Shown here: positions 19,282 to 26,752 of the stretch, one piece after another
How positions within the stretch are numbered: position 1 is the first letter of the stretch
Layout: each line of letters begins with the position of its first letter
Assembly: GCA_021161555.1 (NCBI GenBank)
Contig: JAGHAI010000213.1
Location: 1-36,406 of the forward strand
DNA from: a bacterium
Lineage (GTDB): Bacteria; UBP14; UBA6098; B30-G16
Reading direction: 5' to 3'
Length of the DNA: 36,406 bases
Notes under the pieces: generated by a model
Told to the model about the DNA's origin: nothing
Seen by the model: only the letters and a program-made list of their open reading frames with translations
Database searches by the model: none
Made by a program: the position numbers and the translations under genes

Positions 19282-20037
19282 ATGAAAATCCTGATAAGTG
19301 GAATTTTCGGCAGGATGGGGAACGCAGTTCTTTCGGTGGTGAAGGATTACGAAGATATTGATGTTGTTGCGGGTTTCGATGTCAGATGTGGAGAGGTGGA
19401 AAATGTGCCCGTATATGACGATGTGGAGAACCTGCCGCCTGTGGACTGCGCTGTGGATTTTTCTTCCCCCGATGGTTTTTTAAAAATCTTAAATTACTGC
19501 GCCCATAAGAACATTCCTCTCGTTTCGGGAACGACGGGACTTGACGATGAACATTTTTCTACGATGAAACAATTTTCGGAAAAAATACCCATTTTCTACG
19601 CTTCAAATATGTCGCTTGCCGTTGCGTTTGTGAGCGGAGTTGTTTCCGATGCCGCGAGAATTTTTCCCGACGGCGATGTGGAAATAGTTGAGCGCCACCA
19701 CAGGCACAAGGCAGATGCCCCAGGCGGAACTGCTATGACGCTGGCGAAAGAAGTTTTATCATCTCGAGGACTTGACGAAAGTTTTTTGATTTTCGGAAGA
19801 TACGGAAGAACCGGCGAGCGCCCTCGTAATCAAATTGCTATACATTCCCTCCGCGGCGGAGAAGTCTTTGGCGAACATAACATATACATATCTATGCCGT
19901 ATGAGGAAATCGTCATCACTCATCGTGCACTCGACAGAAAACTCTTTGCCGTTGGTGCTGTTAATGCAATAAAATATCTTGCAAAAATGAACGCAGGATT
20001 GTATTCTATAAAAAATTTGCTTAATGTGAGTCGATGA
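19282..20037 (+). CDS. dapB: 4-hydroxy-tetrahydrodipicolinate reductase (DapB)
   Basis: 'GIFGRMG', 'SGTTGLDDEH' and 'ERHHRHKADAPGGTA'. Confidence 0.95.
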   Translation: MKILISGIFGRMGNAVLSVVKDYEDIDVVAGFDVRCGEVENVPVYDDVENLPPVDCAVDFSSPDGFLKILNYCAHKNIPLVSGTTGLDDEHFSTMKQFSEKIPIFYASNMSLAVAFVSGVVSDAARIFPDGDVEIVERHHRHKADAPGGTAMTLAKEVLSSRGLDESFLIFGRYGRTGERPRNQIAIHSLRGGEVFGEHNIYISMPYEEIVITHRALDRKLFAVGAVNAIKYLAKMNAGLYSIKNLLNVSR

Positions 20038-20055
20038 ACAATCGGAGGTGAAAAT

Positions 20056-21882
20056 ATGAATAAGTTTCTATTCGGCGCGATTATCGTTCTCTCATTGTAT
20101 TCCATCATTTTTGGGCAAAATCCGCCACGGGAGCTGGTGGCGCAGGGATTTTCCACCCCACGCGTGGAACTGAACTGGATGACGCCTGTCATTCCACTCG
20201 AACTCGACGAAATTGCCTACGAAGACGGCAGTGGCGGAAGCGCGGACGAAGCGGAACAGGGAGATATGATTTCGGTCAGATTCACCCCCACCGAAAGATG
20301 TTCGCTCATATCCGCAAAATTCTACGGGTATGCGATGTATCCTGGCATAAATATTCAGGTGGTCGTCTATCCTGATAATGGATATGGCAAGCCTGATATA
20401 TTTTCGCCGCTGGCGTCGCCTGTAACCTGCGAGATAACAACAGGCTGGCAGGAAGTCGATTTATCCACAGCTGGGCTGGTTTTCGACCCGTATGAGGATT
20501 TCCACATCGGGATAAAGAAAATCGCAAATGTGGATACTTTCCCCCACTACATTTTCATAGACACGGACGACAGCACCGAAAGAAGCTGGTGGTATGATTA
20601 CAGTATGTTCGGATTTCACGGAATCGGTGGTGACCTTGAAATCCGCGCTCTCGTGTATAATACATCGGGGCTTATGAGGTGGCTTCCGGATGAAAAACAG
20701 GTTTTCGCTGCGGATGGTGAGGGTGGAGTTTTCAATCGCCACACCGTGCGTTTTCTCACGGAAGATATAGACCACTATGTAATTTATCGAAATACCGTTC
20801 CCGACCTTTCGTCTATGTCGTATCTCGCGATGACTTCGGATACTTTTTACACCGACAACGATGTTTCCGAAGATGCGACATATTACTACGCTGTCAAGGC
20901 GGTATATTCTGACGGCGGCGGAATTTCCGATTTCTCTAACATTGCTTCTGCCACGACGCACAGTGGAGCGGCGACGACATATCTCGATACCATTATCCTC
21001 GACGATGGAACATTCGACGCTTCCGCCACCTGGACGGTCGAACACGGTTTTGGAACCGTTCTAAATCCATCGAGCGTTGGGCTTTTGCGAACCTTGATGT
21101 TTTACCTGACTAATACCGGAGAATTTCGTCCCGAAGTGTGGTCTGTTGACAGCTCTGGATTCCCCACATCGTTGATTTCAGGTTCACCTTCGTTTTTATC
21201 TGCCACATCCGTCGGCTGGCGAAGTGTTGGCTGGTCATCCTGGACGACGACTGTTATCGACGAAGATTTTCTCGTAGCTTGCATCTGTGGATATTCACCT
21301 GTGTCTCTCGGGATGGATGTTCCCGGATATAGTTCATCTTTCGACTTCAATGGGAGCAGCTGGAATGCGATGTCCGATACGACATATATGATTAGAGCAA
21401 TTGTGGAATACAACACAGACTGCGCATATTACAATATACATACAGGCTGGAATCTCGTCAGCCTTCCCGTGATGCTTGAGGACAGCTCCATTTCGAGTGT
21501 TTTCCCGATGGCTGCTGGAGGATTGGCTTATTATTATATCACAGGCGTTGGATATGATACGACGAGTGTAATTGTTCCTGGGAAAGCATACTGGATACTT
21601 TCATACATTGATACATCGTTTTCTATCTGCGGCGGCACACCGTTATACACCCTCGATGTGGAAGTGGAACCCGGATGGAATATGGTCGGCGGAACCGCCG
21701 TGCCGGAAGGATATTCCAAATATGATATTTTCGACTATCCCGATGGAACTCTCACATCGTATCCGTATTTATTCGGCTTTGATGTAGACAGCAGAAATTA
21801 TATCGCCGTTGACAGGCTTTATCCTGGCAAGGGATACTTTTTGCTTGCCTTTAATTCCGGAATTATAAGATTTGAGCCATAA
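20056..21882 (+). CDS. Secreted protein with Fn3-like segment and two C-terminal GWN-type repeats
   Basis: SD GGAGGTG and signal peptide; 'HTGWNLVSLPV...PGKAYWIL' and 'VEPGWNMVGGTAV...PGKGYFLL'. Confidence 0.7.
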   Translation: MNKFLFGAIIVLSLYSIIFGQNPPRELVAQGFSTPRVELNWMTPVIPLELDEIAYEDGSGGSADEAEQGDMISVRFTPTERCSLISAKFYGYAMYPGINIQVVVYPDNGYGKPDIFSPLASPVTCEITTGWQEVDLSTAGLVFDPYEDFHIGIKKIANVDTFPHYIFIDTDDSTERSWWYDYSMFGFHGIGGDLEIRALVYNTSGLMRWLPDEKQVFAADGEGGVFNRHTVRFLTEDIDHYVIYRNTVPDLSSMSYLAMTSDTFYTDNDVSEDATYYYAVKAVYSDGGGISDFSNIASATTHSGAATTYLDTIILDDGTFDASATWTVEHGFGTVLNPSSVGLLRTLMFYLTNTGEFRPEVWSVDSSGFPTSLISGSPSFLSATSVGWRSVGWSSWTTTVIDEDFLVACICGYSPVSLGMDVPGYSSSFDFNGSSWNAMSDTTYMIRAIVEYNTDCAYYNIHTGWNLVSLPVMLEDSSISSVFPMAAGGLAYYYITGVGYDTTSVIVPGKAYWILSYIDTSFSICGGTPLYTLDVEVEPGWNMVGGTAVPEGYSKYDIFDYPDGTLTSYPYLFGFDVDSRNYIAVDRLYPGKGYFLLAFNSGIIRFEP

Positions 21883-21895
21883 AAAAGGAGATTTT

Positions 21896-22858
21896 ATGCG
21901 AAGGTTTGTTTTTACCGTTCTGCTGTTCGCACTTGTTTCTGCGTCGTCTGCGGGAACAATTAGCGGAACTTTTATCTTCGAGTGTGCCGAGCCTGACTCT
22001 TATACGATAGCATACGCATCAGTTTTCACTGTTTCCTCTATCAGCTCGGGGGACTTTATGTCATCGCCATACGATATCGTTGTGCCGCCCTGGGACTACG
22101 AAATTACTTATGACTTCGACGACGATTCCGAATATTATGCTGTGGGCAGCGTTATAATCGGCGATTTTCCTGATATAACCGATGGAAATCCTATGGGAAT
22201 GTTCCCTGGCAGTCCGTTTCACACCGTAGGCGGTGCAGCAGAAGATGTCGATATTGTTCTCGATGACACTGTGGACATCACAGTTGGGGTTGATGTTGTT
22301 GGTGGTGCGTTTGAAGATATCTATGTCAACATTTACGATGCCGTGCCATATTTTCTTGCCGGCGGCGACCCCACTCTCGAAATAACTCTGCCGATGGAAG
22401 ACACGATACAGACTATATCCGATGTTCCCGCAGGTCCTAAATACATTCAATTTTTCAAAGACCTGAATGATAATGGTGTCTGGGATGAAGAGGAACACAG
22501 CGTTTACATCGAAACTCCCGAGAGCAATCTCGTATTTGCAGTCGGCGGATTTTACGATACTCTTCGGGCAACGCTGGACTTGAGTAAAATTGTCGAAAAA
22601 TCTGTGCCAGAAAATATGTTGGCTCTCGATGTATCTCCATCGCCATTCAATAGTTCCGCGAGAATAGAAATTTCGGGTATATCTGATGATGCTCTGTTAG
22701 AGATAAGCGATGTTTCTGGCAGAATCGTATATCGCAATGATGTTGCCGGCAATCTTGTGTTCGAGTGGAAGCCGAAAAATCTTGCGGGCGGGCTTTATTT
22801 CGTCAATCTGTCCAGCGGTGAAGACAGGATTATAAAGAGAATTGTGTATATGCCATAG
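21896..22858 (+). CDS. Secreted protein with Por-type (T9SS type A-like) C-terminal sorting domain
   Basis: Signal peptide MRRFVFTVLLFALVSASSAG. C-terminus 'SPSPFNSSARIEI...ISDVSGRIVYRND...WKPKNLAGGLYFVNLSSGEDRIIKRIVYMP'. Confidence 0.82.
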   Translation: MRRFVFTVLLFALVSASSAGTISGTFIFECAEPDSYTIAYASVFTVSSISSGDFMSSPYDIVVPPWDYEITYDFDDDSEYYAVGSVIIGDFPDITDGNPMGMFPGSPFHTVGGAAEDVDIVLDDTVDITVGVDVVGGAFEDIYVNIYDAVPYFLAGGDPTLEITLPMEDTIQTISDVPAGPKYIQFFKDLNDNGVWDEEEHSVYIETPESNLVFAVGGFYDTLRATLDLSKIVEKSVPENMLALDVSPSPFNSSARIEISGISDDALLEISDVSGRIVYRNDVAGNLVFEWKPKNLAGGLYFVNLSSGEDRIIKRIVYMP

Positions 22859-22906
22859 TTATATGTCGGGCGGACATCAGCCCGCCTGTGCTTCATTTAC
22901 TATGCT

Positions 22907-23110
22907 ATGAAGATTTCATCTATTATACTGTTGCTGACTTCCATTGTCTTTTGCGCCGTTTACGATGTCGGGATTGTGCATACTTATTCTGCTATTGGCG
23001 ATGTCCCCTGGGAATCGCTATCTGCTGGCGATATCGCTTCGGGAATTTATCTTGTGAAATTTAATTTCGATGATATAACCTGTTCAAAAGTTATCTACTA
23101 TATACGATAA
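22907..23110 (+). pseudogene. Mini-ORF: signal peptide joined to the last part of a sorting domain; probable deletion remnant
   Basis: 67 aa: 'MKISSIILLLTSIVFCAVYD...WESLSAGDIASGIYLVKFNFDDITCSKVIYYIR'. No convincing SD; the C-terminus matches the ends of the flanking sorting-domain proteins. Confidence 0.55.
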
Positions 23111-23127
23111 TTTAATGGAGGGGCATT

Positions 23128-25092
23128 ATGAAACAGCATCTATTTATTGCGATTATTTTTTGCGTGGTGTTTTCCGCAGGTGCGATGGAACTTGTGGGAA
23201 GTTATTCGGGTTTCACCAATACGCAGAAATGCGTTCCAAATGGTGATTATCTATATCTGCTCGATAGGTTTACACTATATGTCTTCGATATAAGCATGCC
23301 TTCGTCTCCTGCAAAAGTAGATTCCATCGTATTTAGTGGTTATGTTCTCGACCTTACAATTAGCGGAGATTATGCCTTTCTCGGTGCCGGAAATTCTGTG
23401 GTTGCGCTCGATGTTTCCGACCCCGCTCATCCTGTTGAGCTCGGCTCGACATCGTTCGGAGCGTCCGATTATGTATATGGAATAGCGTATAAGGATGGAT
23501 ATGTTTATGCTTCGATAATGAATTCCTTCAGGATTTTATCATACACGCCACCTGCGACATTTTCGGAAGTATATTCGTCGTCGTATATGACGAAGACTGT
23601 CGATGTTGAAGGAGATTATGCGGCAATTGGTGTTTTTGGTGGAGGTGGGGGGGGAATTTTTATATTTGATATTTCCAATCCCGAACTGCCTGTCGGTGTG
23701 GGCGGAATGGCAACGCCTGGCTTCGCCGTGGATGTGGACATAGACGGGGACAGAATTTACATCGCCGATGGTGCAGAAGTCGGCGTTGGAACGGGGCATA
23801 TTCTTCTAATGTTGACATCTGATTTGCACTCTGAAGCGGGGCGGTTCTCATCTGACGATGGCGACTGCCAGCACGGATGCGCCTACGGAACTCAATATAT
23901 CGTCGCAAACGGAAGCGATGGCTTTCTGCTGCTTGACTGGAGCGAACCTGTGCCAACTTCGCCGACAATTGCCGATGAATATTCTCTTCCCGAAACAGAT
24001 TACGCTCAGGAAGTAAATGTTCAGTATCCATATATTTATGGAATTACGAGAAACGAACTTCTTATTCTATACAGCGATGAACTTGTCGATACGGGAACTG
24101 CTGTTGACACTGTCGATACGATTCCGCCGACTGTGGAATTGGTTGAACCGTTCGATGGTGCTGTTTCATCCTGTATTGACCAGTGCGTTTCCTTTGTCAT
24201 AACCGATGATGTGAGTGGCGTAGATTGGAGTTCTGTGCAAATTGGCATAGGCGCTGATGTATATTCAATCGGGGATTTATATCACAGCGGCGATACTGTG
24301 TCCTTTTACCCTATGATAGAATGGATGGACGGCGATACTGTTGAATTTTATTGTGTATATGCTGCCGATAATGACGGGAACATCGCCGTTGATTTGCCAT
24401 CGGGGACTTTTTTCACCGATTTTTCTCCGCCTATAATAGCGGATTTTGTTCCTGCTGAATGGGGAACTGTCTCCGTCGATACGCCCACAATATCGGCGAG
24501 GATATACGATGAAGTTTCTTCCGTGAACGATAATTCAATCAGTCTGATTGTGAATGGGGTTCACATAGAGCCTGACGATTTTGATTGGGATGGTTCACAT
24601 ATCACATATCGCCCGACTGAACCTATTGTCGATACTGTGGTTGCCGTTTGCATTTCCGCTTCCGATACTGTGGATTATTGCGCATCTAACTTTGCCGATA
24701 CCTGCTGGACATTTTTCATACGAACGGATGAAGTTAGCGAAAAAAATATCCCCCAAACATTGTCGCTTATAACCTATCCAAATCCGTTCAATTCATCTAT
24801 CGCCATTTCCGTAGAGACGCAAAATCTTGCGTCTCCACCCGAAATTGCGATATACGATGTGATGGGGAATGTTGTTTATAAATCATCCCCTCTATCCTCT
24901 AACTCCTTTCTCCCCGAGGAGAAAGAAGAATCTTTCCCTCTCCCTGGGGAGAGGGAAACACAAAGGGTGAGGGGACGATTCACCTGGGCGCCTGAAGAAT
25001 CTGTTCCGTCGGGAATTTATCTCATTCGCGCCACAATCCCGCAACAGAAGAAAACAGTCGTCTGCACGAAGAGAATTGTGTATTTGAAATAA
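23128..25092 (+). CDS. Secreted LVIVD-repeat-like protein with Por-type C-terminal sorting domain
   Basis: SD GGAGGGG and signal peptide; repeats such as 'LYVFDISMPSSPAKV', 'VVALDVSDPAHPVELG' and 'IFIFDISNPELPVGVG'; C-terminus 'YPNPFNSSIAISV...IYDVMGNVVYK...GIYLIRA...KRIVYLK'. Confidence 0.82.
   Translation: MKQHLFIAIIFCVVFSAGAMELVGSYSGFTNTQKCVPNGDYLYLLDRFTLYVFDISMPSSPAKVDSIVFSGYVLDLTISGDYAFLGAGNSVVALDVSDPAHPVELGSTSFGASDYVYGIAYKDGYVYASIMNSFRILSYTPPATFSEVYSSSYMTKTVDVEGDYAAIGVFGGGGGGIFIFDISNPELPVGVGGMATPGFAVDVDIDGDRIYIADGAEVGVGTGHILLMLTSDLHSEAGRFSSDDGDCQHGCAYGTQYIVANGSDGFLLLDWSEPVPTSPTIADEYSLPETDYAQEVNVQYPYIYGITRNELLILYSDELVDTGTAVDTVDTIPPTVELVEPFDGAVSSCIDQCVSFVITDDVSGVDWSSVQIGIGADVYSIGDLYHSGDTVSFYPMIEWMDGDTVEFYCVYAADNDGNIAVDLPSGTFFTDFSPPIIADFVPAEWGTVSVDTPTISARIYDEVSSVNDNSISLIVNGVHIEPDDFDWDGSHITYRPTEPIVDTVVAVCISASDTVDYCASNFADTCWTFFIRTDEVSEKNIPQTLSLITYPNPFNSSIAISVETQNLASPPEIAIYDVMGNVVYKSSPLSSNSFLPEEKEESFPLPGERETQRVRGRFTWAPEESVPSGIYLIRATIPQQKKTVVCTKRIVYLK
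24811..24838. repeat. Palindromic element GTAGAGACGCAA-AATC-TTGCGTCTCCAC inside a CDS
   Basis: 12-bp arms with one mismatch (perfect 9-bp core 24814-24822/24827-24835). Confidence 0.85.
24886..24975. repeat. 90-bp nested palindromic element inside a CDS
   Basis: Outer TCCCCTC (24886-24892)/GAGGGGA (24969-24975), inner CTTTCTCC-ccga-GGAGAAAG and TTTCCCTCTCC-ctgg-GGAGAGGGAAA. 90 nt = 30 codons. Confidence 0.85.
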
Positions 25093-25106
25093 TTTTTTGT
25101 GGATGA

Positions 25107-25167
25107 AACCCCCTCTGCCTCGCTGTGCTCGCTTTCTCCCCTCGATAAGGGTGAGATGCAAAGGGAG
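25107..25167. repeat. Related but degenerate C/T-rich then G/A-rich repeat, intergenic
   Basis: AACCCCCTCTGCC...CTTTCTCCCCTCGATAAGGGTGAGATGCAAAGGGAG shares TTTCTCCCC, AAGGGTGAG and CAAAGGG motifs with 24886-24975. Confidence 0.5.
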
Positions 25168-25316
25168 TATTAAAAATATTCAGCGAGCGATTTTAATCGC
25201 CCGCCGCCTATTCTTTATTAAAAATTTTCATTTTTTATAAAATATTTGCTGAATTGTTCGAGATACAATATTTTAATAATAGATATTTGATTTTACAAAA
25301 CGGCAGAGGATATGCT

Positions 25317-26585
25317 ATGCTCGACTTAAAATTCATACTGAACAACAGGGACTTTGTTAAAAAATCGTGCGCGGCGAAGCACGAACCTGACTATGTGGAT
25401 GATATAATTGACCTTGCTAAATTGCGGAAGATATATGTTTCGGAGCGGGATGAACTTCGCAAAAAACTAAATGAGGTTTCCGCCGAAATTGCAAAAATTG
25501 CCCGTCAAAAAGGCGATGTTGCTTTGCAGAGGCAAATGGCAAAGGAAATTTCCGAACAGGTGAAGTCCGTCGAAGAAGAACTGCGCATAACGGAAGCGAA
25601 ATTAAATGATTTGCTCTTGAGGACGGCAAATATTTTCCACGATAGTGTGCCTGTGGGCGAAAGCGAAGCGGATAATGTGATTGTGCGCGTCGAAGGCGAG
25701 CCCAAAAAGTTCGATTTTGAACCGAAGAATCATATCGAATTGAACAAAAAATTGAAAATCATCGATTTCGAGCGTGGCGCAAAAATCGCTGGTTCATTTT
25801 TCCCGATGTTTGTCGGAGAAGGGGCGCGGCTCGTCCATTCGCTCATACAATTTATGCTGAACCAACACACGAAAGACGGGAAGTATATCGAAGTGTTTCC
25901 GCCCTTCGTCGCGAATAGAAGGGCAATGACGGGAACTGCACAAATTCCAAAGCTCGAAGACGATATGTATCGCATCGAGGAAGATGACTTTTTTCTCATC
26001 CCCACTGGTGAAGTTCCACTGGTAAATTATGTCGCGGGGGAAACTCTTTCCGAAGATGACCTGCCTATATATCTTTGTGCATATACACCCTGTTTCAGGC
26101 GCGAAGCGGGTTCCTACGGCAGGGATACGAAAGGACTTATGCGCCTGCATCAGTTTAACAAAGTTGAACTTGTGAAAATTGTGCATCCTGAAACATCATA
26201 CGATGAGCTTGAAGATTTGCTCGCCGATGCGGAAAAAATCTTAAAAATTCTTGGGCTGCACTATCGAATAGTCGAGCTTTGCACGGCAGACCTCACATTT
26301 GCCTCTGCGAAGACCTATGACATCGAGCTCTGGGCGCCCGGAACGAAAAAATGGCTCGAAGTTTCTTCCGTATCAAACACCACAGATTTTCAGGCGAGGA
26401 GAATGAACACCCGTTTCAGGAGCAAAGCCGATGGGAAACTCCATTTCGTCCATACCTTGAACGGAAGCGGAACCGCAATTCCAAGATTGCTGATTGCTTT
26501 GCTCGAAACATACCAGAACGGAGACGGCACGGTTTCTGTTCCCGAAGCATTGCAGCCATTTTTCGGGCGCGACAAAATTGGTTAA
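25317..26585 (+). CDS. serS: Seryl-tRNA synthetase
   Basis: 'MLDLKFILNNRDFVKK', class II motif 2 'CFRREAGSYGRDTKGLMRLHQFNKVELVKI' and motif 3 'NGSGTAIPRLLIALLETYQN'. Confidence 0.96.
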   Translation: MLDLKFILNNRDFVKKSCAAKHEPDYVDDIIDLAKLRKIYVSERDELRKKLNEVSAEIAKIARQKGDVALQRQMAKEISEQVKSVEEELRITEAKLNDLLLRTANIFHDSVPVGESEADNVIVRVEGEPKKFDFEPKNHIELNKKLKIIDFERGAKIAGSFFPMFVGEGARLVHSLIQFMLNQHTKDGKYIEVFPPFVANRRAMTGTAQIPKLEDDMYRIEEDDFFLIPTGEVPLVNYVAGETLSEDDLPIYLCAYTPCFRREAGSYGRDTKGLMRLHQFNKVELVKIVHPETSYDELEDLLADAEKILKILGLHYRIVELCTADLTFASAKTYDIELWAPGTKKWLEVSSVSNTTDFQARRMNTRFRSKADGKLHFVHTLNGSGTAIPRLLIALLETYQNGDGTVSVPEALQPFFGRDKIG

Positions 26586-26752
26586 TCTGCGCCGATTACA
26601 TACCAATTCGTTCCATCGCTGACGATAGTTATATATGAACTCTTTTCATTTTTCTGTTCATTGCCAATTCCGGCGTGAGATTGAGAAGATGTATATTTTT
26701 TATGGTGGAAGTTTCAGAATGAAAATCTGCCAGGAGGTTTGTGTTTTTGATG

